The notes: generated by a model not told the origin, from the letters alone. Numbered from the stretch's first letter, positions 26,134 to 36,400 are shown. The stretch is DNA of 64,000 nt from Deltaproteobacteria bacterium (GCA_020633415.1 JACKDQ010000016.1:1-64000), one strand, 5' to 3'. Program-made: numbers and translations.

Positions 26134-28137
26134 CTATTCGGTCTTGTAGCCTGGATCGCAAGGGGGTCGATCGCCGGGCGGCGGTGCCGCCGTCGAGGGC
26201 AGAATCCGTCGCAGGTATTGGTAGTTCTCCACGCAAAAGGCGTTGAGCTTGCCTTCGAGGGCAAAGTACTCGCTCACCGGACGGCCGCTGTCCATCAACC
26301 GATAGGGCTCGTCGCCGCTATTGTGCGAAGAGACCGCATCGGCACTCGGATTGAGCGGTTTGGAAAGCCCTAGCGAATGGCCGATTTCATGGGCGAGGAT
26401 CACGCCGATCATGTTGCCCAATGAACGCACCGCGCAAGCGACCTCCAGCGGGCGCGAACTTGCGGGGCAACTCAATCCATCGAGCGGAACCAAATTGCGC
26501 ATCTCGTCGGCAGAGATCGGCGTGCCGGTGTCGGGGCGGACCTTATCAAAGACCTCATCAAACATTGGTTTCGGCACGACGCCTTTGGCGACGACCACAC
26601 CGGGCGGGGGGTGTTCGGAGATTACGAAGAAGTTCATGCCGAAAACGCCACCGTAACCGCTCGAGCCGTTGGGGCCCTGATTGAGGGTCGTCGCGTTTGC
26701 GCCACCGATGTGATCGAACAGCCGCCGATTGTCGCGATCCTTACCCGGCGAGTTATCGAGCCCCAGCAACGAGCCGGTGTTGTTGGGATCGCGACCGACC
26801 ACGTCCACCGTCGAATACAACCGAAAGTCCTCAGGTGCACGGTCGCGCAGTTCCAAATTGACCCCGGCGTAGATCTGCTCCAAGACGCCGCGGGCGATTT
26901 CCCGCACCTTGGGGTCGGCTTCAGTCATGCCGAACATCGCCATCGCCCGCTCCCAACCGTCGAGCCACCGCAAGTGAACGACCTGCTTGACCGGCGCAAT
27001 GCGCAAGCTAGCGTTGACCGGCGCCGACTCGACCGTCTGATCGCCATAGCGCGAAACGAGCTTCCACTGACCGATCAACTGACCGCGATCCTTGCGCGTC
27101 ACCACTTTCTCAGCGCCGTCACCGATTTCTTCGGGGATCACGTAGCGCGCAACATCGCCGCTCTTGAACGCGGCAACCATCCGCCACGCGATCGGCCGAT
27201 GCGCCCCCGAGTTGCTGACAAACTCTCCACTAAACGCGATCGCCGAGACACCGCCACCACCGCGGGTCCCGCCGATGAAACCAGTGCCCAGCACGTCGAG
27301 ATATTGGCCAAGCGACGCATCCTGCTGGGCAAAACCCGCCAGCGTCGGCGCTTGCAGATCGAAGCTAACGGTCTTTTCGGTGGTCGCCAGCGTCGAGCCC
27401 GCATCATGAGCATTCTGTAAGGCGATCGTCCCGCTAAAACGTCCCGGCTTGATCCCGCCAATGCTCGGCGAGAACAGAAACGTCGCTCCTTTGCGCGACG
27501 TGTCGGTCTGCGGCTCGACAGGCACGGTCGCATCGACAACGATCGTGCCGGGCACGGGGCAGGTGCCGGCTTGACCGGTGGGTACGAAGCACCCCCTGAG
27601 CACAACCGAGCTCTGCCCTTCGCCCTCAAGCAGGATATCGTCGACGTTGATCACAACCTTCTGGTTGAGATAGACCGAACCGTCGGTGATACCATTGAAC
27701 ACCGGCTGCAACTCGCGGATGATCTCCAGCTGCATGTTGAACGGCGGCCCATCCGAGCTACCCCATGGCCCGGTGCTACGCACCTGCCCACTCCCTCGAA
27801 ATGTTCCATCGCCCAGCGCCTGCAGCGCCTGATCATCGAGGCGAAAACGGGCGACGAAACCATCGACACTCAATGCAGGTTGAAAGCTAACCGAGCGATC
27901 GCCGTTTCGTCCTTCGAGCAGCAAACGATAGCTATCGGCGCTGCTCAGATAGCGCGAGCTACGCAAGGTGATCACCGCGCCCGGCAATGCACGGGTCGGG
28001 GCGCTGCTTTCGATCGCCACCGGCTTGGGTGGCGCTTGGATGTAGACCGCTTCGAACTCAGTGTCGCCGGCACAGCCTGCGCCACAGATGCTGAGCAGGA
28101 GCAGTGCTGAAAGACTTCGGTAACGCCGCATCGCCAA
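26134..28137 (-). CDS. Zinc metalloprotease-like lipoprotein
   Basis: Lipoprotein of 667 residues with signal peptide ending GAGC. The N-terminal ~450 residues contain IPT/Ig-like beta segments (GAVITLRSSRYL; LDVLGTGFIGG) and the C-terminal part has HEIGHSLGL (near residue 580) and, about 35 residues on, YRLMDSG as a Met-turn candidate. In HEXXHXXGXXH the third ligand would be His, but here the position is Lys (GLSK); a later His in SSHNSG might serve. The TTG start at 28137 has GAGG 7 nt upstream; ATG 28131 is the alternative. Likely surface-exposed; substrate unknown. Confidence 0.75.
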   Translation of the reverse strand: MAMRRYRSLSALLLLSICGAGCAGDTEFEAVYIQAPPKPVAIESSAPTRALPGAVITLRSSRYLSSADSYRLLLEGRNGDRSVSFQPALSVDGFVARFRLDDQALQALGDGTFRGSGQVRSTGPWGSSDGPPFNMQLEIIRELQPVFNGITDGSVYLNQKVVINVDDILLEGEGQSSVVLRGCFVPTGQAGTCPVPGTIVVDATVPVEPQTDTSRKGATFLFSPSIGGIKPGRFSGTIALQNAHDAGSTLATTEKTVSFDLQAPTLAGFAQQDASLGQYLDVLGTGFIGGTRGGGGVSAIAFSGEFVSNSGAHRPIAWRMVAAFKSGDVARYVIPEEIGDGAEKVVTRKDRGQLIGQWKLVSRYGDQTVESAPVNASLRIAPVKQVVHLRWLDGWERAMAMFGMTEADPKVREIARGVLEQIYAGVNLELRDRAPEDFRLYSTVDVVGRDPNNTGSLLGLDNSPGKDRDNRRLFDHIGGANATTLNQGPNGSSGYGGVFGMNFFVISEHPPPGVVVAKGVVPKPMFDEVFDKVRPDTGTPISADEMRNLVPLDGLSCPASSRPLEVACAVRSLGNMIGVILAHEIGHSLGLSKPLNPSADAVSSHNSGDEPYRLMDSGRPVSEYFALEGKLNAFCVENYQYLRRILPSTAAPPPGDRPPCDPGYKTE

Positions 28138-28155
28138 ACAGGAGCCTCACTGCGC

Positions 28156-28161
28156 AGTGTA
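28156..28161 (-). promoter_or_regulatory. TACACT -10 box for the metalloprotease-like gene
   Basis: GGCGCTACACT on the minus strand, 18 nt before the TTG start; the same GCGCTACACT occurs before the gene at 62683. No clear -35. Confidence 0.4.
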
Positions 28162-28222
28162 GCGCCGTTGGGTAGCCGGCGCTAGCGAAGCGATCCCGAG
28201 GGAAATGCTAACGATGCGAGGG

Positions 28223-29074
28223 CTAACGAAATTCCAGCACGACCTTGAGGGTCACCGGCGAATCGAGACCCGCGTTGTGCTCGCCAAGACCGGCGTTGGA
28301 CCAATGCTTGGCGCCGATCAACGCCTTCCAGCTAAAGTTGTCGTGATGCTGACCGTAGCCGAGCGCCAAAAAGCCATCGGCGAAGATCAACCCGGGCGAT
28401 TGATGGTGCTGATGAACCGCCTCGTTGGCGTGAAAGTAGGCCACGCCCCAATCGGTTTCAGCGACAAAAAAGCCGTTGCCAGCCGTCGGTCGCCATTGCA
28501 TCTCCAAGGCGGCAAACACCCCGGTGGCGATGCCGAGGTCGCGCGAGACCGTATGCGGGCCAGACCCTGTGGGCACGATGTTGGCCAAGTCGAACAGGGT
28601 TGCAAACACGCCGCTACGAAAGACCAAGCGAACCTTGTCGCGCTCGTGGACTGGCAAGCCGAGCAGATCGAGGCTGACCGTATAGGCGCGCACATCGACG
28701 CGCTTGTCGTTGTCGTAGCGGATCGGCTCTTTGACCAGCCCAACGGCGAGCTGCAGCCCCCATTGTTTGCGGATCTCGGGCCAGGGGATCGTCGTGTCGC
28801 CGACGCGCAGCTGCAAGCGATCGGCCACACCCGGCGGAAGGCGAAACGCCACCCCACTCGCCGGCAGACCCTCGCTAACGGCGGCGAGTTCTGAGTTGCC
28901 ATCGAGGTAGGCTGTCATCCACAGATCGATCGGATCGCCCCACCGCGGAAAGACCAGTCGGTCGCCAGAGCCGATGCCGAAGAGCTCGCCCTTGCCGAAC
29001 GCTTGATCGGGCGACGGCGCTTCCGGCACACCGCAACCCAAGCACAACACGGCAAGCAACAATAGACGCTTCAC
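28223..29074 (-). CDS. Lipoprotein of unknown function, beta-rich
   Basis: About 283 residues from a GTG at 29074, chosen because it opens on a signal peptide (KRLLLLAVLCLGC); there is no good ribosome site, and an ATG 75 nt upstream would add a non-signal leader. The lipobox is atypical (CLGC). The mature part is beta-rich with Trp and Gly-Tyr pairs (FLALGYGQHHDNFSW) and ends LKVVLEFR, which could be barrel strands. No recognised family. It follows the palindrome that separates it from the cytochrome gene. Confidence 0.6.
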   Translation of the reverse strand: MKRLLLLAVLCLGCGVPEAPSPDQAFGKGELFGIGSGDRLVFPRWGDPIDLWMTAYLDGNSELAAVSEGLPASGVAFRLPPGVADRLQLRVGDTTIPWPEIRKQWGLQLAVGLVKEPIRYDNDKRVDVRAYTVSLDLLGLPVHERDKVRLVFRSGVFATLFDLANIVPTGSGPHTVSRDLGIATGVFAALEMQWRPTAGNGFFVAETDWGVAYFHANEAVHQHHQSPGLIFADGFLALGYGQHHDNFSWKALIGAKHWSNAGLGEHNAGLDSPVTLKVVLEFR

Positions 29075-29176
29075 GCCGCAGACGTGTGCAAGAACGAGAC
29101 CGCGCAACGAGGCGCGAAGCTTCGAAAATACACACGATTTTTGCCGCACACCGGCCAGCGCATTAGCCAGCTCGCC

Positions 29177-29239
29177 GCGCCAAAGGGGACAGTTCTAATG
29201 GGTGGTTAAACCACCCATTAGAACTGTCCCCTTTGGCGC
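29177..29239. repeat. 63-bp palindrome (REP/RAYT-like element, copy 1)
   Basis: Two perfect 31-bp arms (29177-29207, 29209-29239) around a single A. Each arm includes AAAGGGGACAGTTCTAATGG. The same 21-bp outer end bounds the palindrome at 43206-43273 with a different centre. AAAGGGGACAG-type ends are known next to IS200-like REP-associated (RAYT) transposases. It lies 7 nt after the stop of the cytochrome gene, so it may also end transcription. Confidence 0.9.
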
Positions 29240-29245
29240 CCCCCA

Positions 29246-30844
29246 TCAATAGAAATCCAGTCGGCCGTTGATGTGGGTGCTGGGGTTGAGCTGTCCGTCA
29301 CGATAAGCGGCCGGATGACAGACCTTGCAGTAGTGCAGTGGGTAGTCGGCCTTGCCCTTGTGGCAGTCGTTGCAGACCAGCCCACCTGAACGTGGTTCGG
29401 TCCACTTCCACACCGCACCGACTTTGCCCTTGGGCCGCGAGTGACAATAGACGTTGCTGCACGTTGCGCTCTGGCGATTCCAGCGCACGTTGTCGGGCGC
29501 GTCTTTGTCCCGTCGCAGCCCACGCGCTAGACCGTCGAAAACAACCTCCGCTGGCGCATCGCCGAGATGACCCGGGCTGTCGCGATGCGTCGGCACAGGA
29601 TGGCAGGTGCTGCATGGCAGGCCATCACGCAGCGGACCATCGGTCACGTGTATTCGATGCAGCCCGACAGTGACCTCGCTGATCGCCGTGCGGCCACTAA
29701 GATCAGGTGCCGGTGCGCCACCGCTTTCGGGCGTGCCGTGGCAGGAGGCGCAATCGTCCGCCGCACCGAGCTGTACCTTGCCATCGATGTGTAAGGCGGG
29801 ATCGGCGATGCGCTGGAAAACGCCAGCGATTTGGCGGCAGCCTTCGCTACCGACTTGGCAGTCAGCGACTGTTTGCCGGTGGCAGCGACTGCAAACTTGA
29901 TCGCCGATCGGTGTCGGGTGCGCGATCGCCCGGTGACAGCCATCGCAACCCGCAGCCGGTGTCGACGTCCAGCGGATCGACGCGTTGCCATGGCAGTACA
30001 CCGTGCAGCTGAGCGATTGGCGATCAAAACCCGTCGCCCGCCCATTGCTCGCACGCCGCGAAAACGCCACCTCAGCGCGATAGTCGGTCTGCCCGCTAAC
30101 GCTATCGATCAGATGGTCGCGCGCGTAAACGTCGCTCGGCACGCGATGACAAGCGCTGCAATCGATCGGCTCGGTGACCGTCGTCATCGCATGGAGGCGA
30201 TGGGCGCCAACACCGTCGGAGCGACGCCGTCCCGAGAGGTCGGGGATTGGCAAGGGGTCCTCGCGCTCGCCGTGACAGGTATCGCAGCTGGCGATCGGCC
30301 CTTTGGGATGACAGCCGTAGCAGCTCGACGCTTGACCGCGCCCGTTGAGATCCGCACCGTGACACTGTTGGCACGCTTCGAGCGACCATTGCGCCCGACG
30401 AATCACCCCACCATGAAAATCGACGGCATCGCGGTCGCTAGCGTTGAGCCAGTTGCGCGGATGCACCGAGCTGCGTCCAAACGCCGCACGTTCGCTGACA
30501 ACCCAGCGCCACAGCAACAACTTCTGCTCGATCGACAGCAGCGCCTGATGATCGCTGTCACTGAGCACGGTGACCAGTCGGCTGCGCGAGTCGCCGGCGA
30601 CGACGTTGGCCGTATCATCGCTCCCGGCAGCAAACAAAGCTCGCCAGCTGTCGAGGCGATAGTTTCCCGCTTGCCGCTCGGCACCGTGGCAGCTCACGCA
30701 ATGGGTTCGCAAAAGCGGCTGAATCTGCAATCGATAGCTGATCGTCGCCGCCGGGTCCTCAACGGCGGGACGAAGCTTGCCACAGCCGACAAATGGGGTG
30801 AGCAGCACAAACAGCACGTGAAGTGGGCGATTTTCACGGCGCAT
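29246..30844 (-). CDS. Multiheme c-type cytochrome lipoprotein with CX3CH and CX4CH motifs
   Basis: A 532-residue exported protein (FVGC lipobox candidate). Eleven CXXCH haem sites: CVSCH, CQQCH, CYGCH, CDTCH, CSACH, CDGCH, CSRCH, CASCH, CSTCH, CNDCH and CKVCH. Two further sites are CTVYCH (CX3CH) and CSNVYCH (CX4CH), the latter as in the Geobacter CXXXXCH-CXXCH repeat family. Up to 13 haems. The N-terminal CVSCH with IQPLLRTHC is typical of the Planctomycete-type cytochrome c domain. Probable extracellular or periplasmic electron transfer. Its start is weak (no clear ribosome site). No porin-cytochrome or haem-lyase genes are adjacent. Confidence 0.88.
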   Translation of the reverse strand: MRRENRPLHVLFVLLTPFVGCGKLRPAVEDPAATISYRLQIQPLLRTHCVSCHGAERQAGNYRLDSWRALFAAGSDDTANVVAGDSRSRLVTVLSDSDHQALLSIEQKLLLWRWVVSERAAFGRSSVHPRNWLNASDRDAVDFHGGVIRRAQWSLEACQQCHGADLNGRGQASSCYGCHPKGPIASCDTCHGEREDPLPIPDLSGRRRSDGVGAHRLHAMTTVTEPIDCSACHRVPSDVYARDHLIDSVSGQTDYRAEVAFSRRASNGRATGFDRQSLSCTVYCHGNASIRWTSTPAAGCDGCHRAIAHPTPIGDQVCSRCHRQTVADCQVGSEGCRQIAGVFQRIADPALHIDGKVQLGAADDCASCHGTPESGGAPAPDLSGRTAISEVTVGLHRIHVTDGPLRDGLPCSTCHPVPTHRDSPGHLGDAPAEVVFDGLARGLRRDKDAPDNVRWNRQSATCSNVYCHSRPKGKVGAVWKWTEPRSGGLVCNDCHKGKADYPLHYCKVCHPAAYRDGQLNPSTHINGRLDFY

Positions 30845-30956
30845 CTAGCCCGGTTTTGTTGCATGGGGTATGCCTGGCGGCGAAGACTTGCAAGCAGCTC
30901 GCGAACCGGCTAAATAGTACTTGATTGGTCCTGTTTAATGGATGGAGAGTTGGACG

Positions 30957-31280
30957 ATGGACGACGCGCTAAAGCAACGAATTGAAGCCGAGATCAAAAA
31001 GAGCCCGATCACACTGTTCATGAAGGGCAACCCTGACTTTCCCCAGTGCGGGTTCTCGGCGGGCGCCGTCGAGTGTCTGCAGCGTGCCGGGGCAACGTTC
31101 CACGCGGTCGACGTGCTCGCCGACTGGGACATTCGCGAAGGCATCAAGGAATATTCGAGCTGGCCAACGATCCCGCAGATCTACATCAACGGCGAGTTCA
31201 TCGGCGGCTTTGACATCCTGCGCGACCTTTACGAAAGCGGCGAGCTGGAGAAGTTGATCGCCGCTGCTCAGAGCGCCTAG
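30957..31280 (+). CDS. grxD: Monothiol glutaredoxin (Grx4/GrxD type)
   Basis: A 107-residue monothiol glutaredoxin with the CGFS site at Cys31, FMKGNPDFPQ before it and WPTIPQIYINGEFIGG after it (TIP cis-Pro and GG glutathione-binding). Such proteins carry [2Fe-2S] clusters bridged with glutathione, often with a BolA partner; no bolA is adjacent. The start 30957 follows GGAGAG; an ATG at 30942 has no site. Stand-alone gene, cytoplasmic. Confidence 0.93.
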   Translation: MDDALKQRIEAEIKKSPITLFMKGNPDFPQCGFSAGAVECLQRAGATFHAVDVLADWDIREGIKEYSSWPTIPQIYINGEFIGGFDILRDLYESGELEKLIAAAQSA

Positions 31281-31357
31281 CTGGCACCGAAGTCTTCTTC
31301 GCTACCGACCTTCCGCGCAGTGGCTCGCCGAGCAGCGGTTTGAGCTCACACGGCTTG

Positions 31358-31386
31358 CGTGCACCCCGACTTCGTCGGCGTGCACG
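31358..31386. terminator. Hairpin between convergent grxD and lipoprotein genes
   Basis: A 13-bp stem (31358-31370 with 31374-31386, one mismatch) and a 3-nt loop TTC. There is no T-run; it sits just after the lipoprotein stop and 78 nt after grxD, so it may stop both transcripts. Confidence 0.5.
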
Positions 31387-31391
31387 GATCG

Positions 31392-32504
31392 CTACTGAGG
31401 TAGCGGGTAATCTGGATCTTCAGGATCATAAATGCCCGGCTGTCGCTTGCCACCATTCAACTGTTGAGCATTGAGCAGGACTTCAATGCCTGTCGCTTCC
31501 CCGCACAGGGAGGCCTCGTTGAAGTCGCAGAAACCGGGTTTTTTGCCCATGTCCTTGATCACCGGACCACCGGGATAGTGGCCGTGCACGTCGACGTAGG
31601 TCAGCTGGATAGAGGAGCCGGTGCTGGTCTCAATCAGGTATAACGGCGAGGGGGTGCAGTCCTGGGGGCCAGCTGCGCCCGAGGCAAACAAGCCCCACTC
31701 GCAGCCCTCGCCGGCGAGGTTGTACATATTCGCCGCGATGCCACCGATCGCGCCGGGGATGCCGGGAATAGGCGTCTGTTGACCTTCGCTGGTGGTATAG
31801 AACGAGCCATACTGGCCACCATCATAGGTGAAGCCAGCAACGTAGGGGGTGCCCTCCCCCGTGTAGAGAACCGTGGCGTCCGCCAGCGGGAAATCATCGG
31901 GGAGCGTTTGAATATTCTGCGCAGTTGGAACGGGGTTAGCTGGGTCGAAGCTGATCAGCGTGCCACCTGTGGCTCCGCTCGTTCCTTGTTGTATCGTGTT
32001 GAGATTTCCGTCGCAGGAGGCGCTGAGCCCCCACCACTGTTGGGGGTGGCCTGCGGTCGAAACCTCGGTGACCTCACCCGTGTAGATGTTGATATGGTAC
32101 AGGGTATCGTTTTGCCCGCCGCCCGGCTTCGTGCCCTCGGAGAGCACGTAGACGTAACGCGCATCGAAAGGATCGGCAGCGATTCCACCAAAGTTGAAGG
32201 GGTCGGCAAGTGGATTCGAGGTCGCGGTTGGGACAAGGTCATGAACGTTCCGCGCCGTCCAGTAGCGGCCCCACGGCCAGCCGATTTGTATCGGGTTGGC
32301 GAGATAATAGAGCTTGGCAACCGACGGTGTTCCTCCGCAAAAGTTCCTGACCAGGGCAGTAGCGATGAACACCCAGTCTGCGTACACGCCCCCCGCTTTG
32401 GTTGCCTTGTTGACAGTGGGCTCGGTCGCAACACCGCAGGCCACAAACGCACCCAACCCGATCACACAAAGCCACCGCCGCACACCACGCATTCTTCTTT
32501 CCAT
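31392..32504 (-). CDS. Lipoprotein, full-length paralogue of the 8.8-kb gene
   Basis: About 370 residues; start 32504 with GAGG 7 nt upstream, lipobox FVAC. Shares KATK, FGGIAADP, WWGLSASCDGNL, GTLISFDP and PGFC with the protein at 8791-9741. Repeated beta segments suggest a propeller-like fold. It extends about 40 residues beyond PGFC, ending PEDPDYPLPQ. The two genes are 22 kb apart, so this is an old duplication. Surface protein of unknown role. Confidence 0.7.
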   Translation of the reverse strand: MERRMRGVRRWLCVIGLGAFVACGVATEPTVNKATKAGGVYADWVFIATALVRNFCGGTPSVAKLYYLANPIQIGWPWGRYWTARNVHDLVPTATSNPLADPFNFGGIAADPFDARYVYVLSEGTKPGGGQNDTLYHINIYTGEVTEVSTAGHPQQWWGLSASCDGNLNTIQQGTSGATGGTLISFDPANPVPTAQNIQTLPDDFPLADATVLYTGEGTPYVAGFTYDGGQYGSFYTTSEGQQTPIPGIPGAIGGIAANMYNLAGEGCEWGLFASGAAGPQDCTPSPLYLIETSTGSSIQLTYVDVHGHYPGGPVIKDMGKKPGFCDFNEASLCGEATGIEVLLNAQQLNGGKRQPGIYDPEDPDYPLPQ

Positions 32505-32597
32505 TCTCAATCCTCGCGCTTTCCTGTGTTGATGTTGTCGCCCGCTGACAAAAAACACCGCCGCGGCCACACTAGTGTGGCTCTCGCGAAGGTCCAA

Positions 32598-32926
32598 TCA
32601 GCTGTTCGATTAGCGGCAGTCTAGCACGCCACGAACGAAGCGAGGTACTTGATCTTTTGTAAAGCACGTTACCAAACACGAAACCCAATGCCGAACAGGG
32701 CGCGCAAGCAGCCCGTTTCACTGCGGCCTCCCCTCCCACCTTGCATACATCCTGCGACCCTCGCCGACTGCGCCGAGCAATCACAAAAATTCGCAAGGGT
32801 TCTTTGAACGTAGGCCCGCAGCGAGCACCCCAGCCTTCCTTTCCGCTCCCACAAAAAAAAGTATTTGAGGATACTTAAATCGGCTGGCGCTCTTCATCTT
32901 CGCTGCTACGCGTCGATGAGCAGTAC
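32598..32926. other. Intergenic region with small AT-rich hairpin
   Basis: Upstream region of the pilus operon. At 32859-32876 AAGTAT and ATACTT flank TTGAGG; the minus strand then has eight T, so it reads as a weak minus-strand terminator. No gene seen. Confidence 0.35.
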
Positions 32927-33490
32927 ATGGAACCTGCAGTCCCTCTACGCCCTAGCCAACGCGGTTTTACTTTGGTCGAACTGATGGTCACCATCGCGAT
33001 CCTCGCGATCCTCGCCGCGGTCGCCGTGCCAGCCTTTTCGCGCGATAGCAACAACGAGACCTTCGACCGCGCCTTGCGTTGGGTCAGCTGGACGATTCGT
33101 CGCGGCGTCGCCGAAGCCGGCGCCTCCCGCGAAGACCGCGCACTGCGTTTCCTCGGTACCGGTGTGGTTCAGTTTGAGTCGGTCGCCGTCGGCACGACGA
33201 GCTATGGACTACTGCAACGCAGCGATTGGGACGGCGCAAGAATCGCCAAACCGATCGTCGCACTCTGCGCGGCGATTCCGCAAAGCAGCTGCAGCTCGAC
33301 GTCGGGCGACAGCACCGCAGAGATCCGCATCTCCGGCACCGGAGAGATCTCGGCTTGTCTGGGCAGCGGCTGCACCGTCGCTGATAACGCCGTATCGGTG
33401 TTCTTAGAAACCACCGACAGCACCAAACGCGCACGCATCGTCGTTTATCGAACGACCGGCAACGTACGGGTCTACGAAGGTTGGGAATAA
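32927..33490 (+). CDS. Type IV pilus minor pilin / pseudopilin (FimT/GspH-like)
   Basis: First gene of the pilus tip operon, 187 residues. The prepilin peptidase site is RG-FTLVELMVTIAILAILA, with Glu at +5 and a long hydrophobic helix. The rest is a short globular domain with Cys pairs (LCAAIPQSSC; ACLGSGC), resembling FimT/GspH-type minor pilins. It probably primes pilus assembly with the PilW- and PilX-like proteins. Its stop is directly followed by the next ATG. Main pilus motor genes are not in this window. Confidence 0.85.
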   Translation: MEPAVPLRPSQRGFTLVELMVTIAILAILAAVAVPAFSRDSNNETFDRALRWVSWTIRRGVAEAGASREDRALRFLGTGVVQFESVAVGTTSYGLLQRSDWDGARIAKPIVALCAAIPQSSCSSTSGDSTAEIRISGTGEISACLGSGCTVADNAVSVFLETTDSTKRARIVVYRTTGNVRVYEGWE

Positions 33491-36400
33491 ATGCAGTTTC
33501 ATCGTTTCCGCAGCGTCGTACTTACCGTCTCGCTTAGTCTTTGCGTCTCGCTCAACGCCAACGCGCGGGTTAACCCGCTGCGCCTGATGACCGGCAGCGT
33601 GAAGAACAGTCGCGCCGACGTGATCGTCGTGATGGACGTCTCTAAATCGGTCTCACAGGACGCTAGCGGTATCGCCGGCGCGGGCTGCAGCGGCGATCGC
33701 AGCGTCGGCGGCAGCCAAGCGAGCCAAGTCGACGTCTGCGGCGATGGCGCCTGCTTCGGTGCCGAGGACAACGGCAGCTGTCCGGCCGACTGTCAAAAGA
33801 GCGCCACCGAAGACCAGCCGCTGTTCGTCAGCAACTGCAACAACAACCCCGATGTCTCCGGTAGCCGACTGGTGCGGCTCAAGCGCGCGATCTCGACGGT
33901 AATCCCCGAGTTTCGCACGATGGCCAACTTCTCGCTGGTCACCTATCCCGAGCACACCGGCTATTTCAGCTATCACCCTGCGGCGGCGGGAGGTCTGGTA
34001 AAGATCAAGGGCAAGTGGGTCACAGTAACGCCGGCGAAAGATCTGGTTTCGATCCGCCTCTCGGAGTGGGAGCTGCGCGCTGGCGGCTGGATCGATGGCG
34101 CGGGTTGGAATAGCAGCAGCGATTCACCGGCGGCAAGTTTCACCAGAAACGGCGTGGTCTACACCCGCCTCGACGGCGTGGCCTCGCTAACGCACCCGAC
34201 GGTGAGCGGCGCCTACGCCCATGAGTATCGTCGCACCGCCGACGGCGGCGACGTGATCTACAGGCGCGCGCCCTGGAACGGCGCGGTCTACAACGACGGC
34301 ACCTACGATTGGACCTACGCGGCAACCTACTACAGCTACGAACAACCGGAGATCAACAGCGGCTCGACCACGGTCTCGGCCAGCTACAAGGGCCCGATGT
34401 ACGTCTCGGGCGGCACGACCTATGTCTTTCACAAGTACCGCGATAGCAACGAGGCACTCTCAGAAGCGCTGCAGGGCAAGCTGTTCATGCCGCTGATCGA
34501 ATCGAGCGACCAAGACGACCACGACGCCAACGTCGGCCTGTTGATGAACCGCCTGTCGGACCCCTGGAACGGCGGCATCGGTACCGAAGGTTCGGGCAAC
34601 GCCGCGCCGGCCAAGCAAGCGATGGAGGTCGCCCAACAGCACTTGATCGCCCGCGCCAACGGTACCGCACCGTTTACCACCGCCGACGGACTGATCGCCT
34701 GTCGCAAGCGCTTTATCATCTATCTCACCGACGGCAAGTACAGCCCGAAAAGCGCAAGCTACGAGCCGAGCGACGTGCTCAAATCGATCTACAGCGACTT
34801 TCCATCGACGGCCGACAACCCGATCAAGACCTACGTGATCGGCACCTTCGTCTCCTCGGCAGACCTGAGCACTGTGCAGACCTGGGCCAACATCGGTCAG
34901 ACCGGCGATCCCAACGAGACCGCCGCGCTGCTCACCGCTTCCAATGAGGCCGAACTGGTCGACACCTTGCGCCAGACGATCATCAACGCCCTCGAAGGTG
35001 ACTTCACCACCATGGCACCGGGCGTCACCTCCGCTGAAGGGTCGAGCAGCGAGCTCGATCAGAACGTCGTGTTGATCCCATCGGTCGAATACCCGCATTG
35101 GAAGGGTCACCTGCGCGCGGTGAAGATCGACGTCAAACCGTCGGTCGAGCTGTGGGACGCTGGCCAGATCCTGGCCAACACCGCCTACAACGAGCGCAAG
35201 TTCTTCTCCGGTACGCCATCGAGCGCCAGCGGCAAGCCGGTGCTCGTTTTTACCAACACCGGATCGGCGATCAACGTCAACGTCTCGGCGATCCGCGCGA
35301 TGTGGCCTGCGGCACCCGCGCGTCCGGCGCCAGCCGCCGACGCCGAGATCATCGGCATGGTCGAGTGGCTAGCCGGCAAAGACCGCGACTGGAAGCTGGG
35401 CACGATCGTCAACACCGTACCAGCGATCATCGGTCGTCCGCCACGCCTGGAAAGCGCCCCAGGCCATAACGCCTTCGAGGTCGCTCACCTCGCCCGCGAA
35501 AAGCTGGTCTACATTGTTTCCAATGAGGGCGGGCTGCACGCCTTCCGCTCGAGCGACGGCAGCGAAGCCTTCGTTCATTCCGCCGGCGATGTGGCCCAAG
35601 CTGTATTACGAGGTTTACAAAAACGGTGGCCAATCCCCCGACCCGCGCGAATTCGCCTGGGCGCTGGCGACCTCGCCGCGCGTGATGGATGTCCCCGATG
35701 GCACCGGCATCGCCGCGAGCAACTGGTCGACCCAACTGGTGCTGACGATGGGCGCCGGCGGCGAGCACTTCAGCGTGCTCGACGTCACCGATCCGTCGGA
35801 CTGCAGCAGCGTGCCCTGCGCACTCAACACCTACCCGTTTGAGTTGATCGCCGACTCCAGCGAACTCGGCGCGACGCTACCAACCTACATCGGCGAAACC
35901 TGGTCGATACCGGCACTCTATCTCGACAACGGCACCGTCGGCTACTCGGCCAAAGCCAGCTTCGGCTCGGGCTACGAAGGCAGCTCAAGCGGCGACAACT
36001 CGTACTACAACTACTTCGCTACGCTGTGGGACAAGACCTCGCTCAGCGCTCACCTACTGGCGGGCACCGGGGCCAAGGTCGACTACGCGGTCTTCGCCAA
36101 TCCCGCGGCAGTGCTCGATCCGTCCACGTTCAAAGTCGAAGCCACCTATCAAGCCGACCTCGCCGGGCGCATCACACGCTACGTCAAAGGCTTTGCCGGC
36201 AGCTACTCACATATTCTCAATTTTACCTGGGCCCACCCGCTCTACTTCTCGCCGGCGGCATATCGTCGCGACAGCGGTGCGGTGGTGCTGGCCGTCGCCT
36301 CGGGCAACTATTTCGAAGAGGGCAGTGGCGGCGTCAACTGGATGACCGATCCGCTGTTCACCTCGAAGATCTTCTTGCGCCGCGAGCAGGGCGGCACCGT

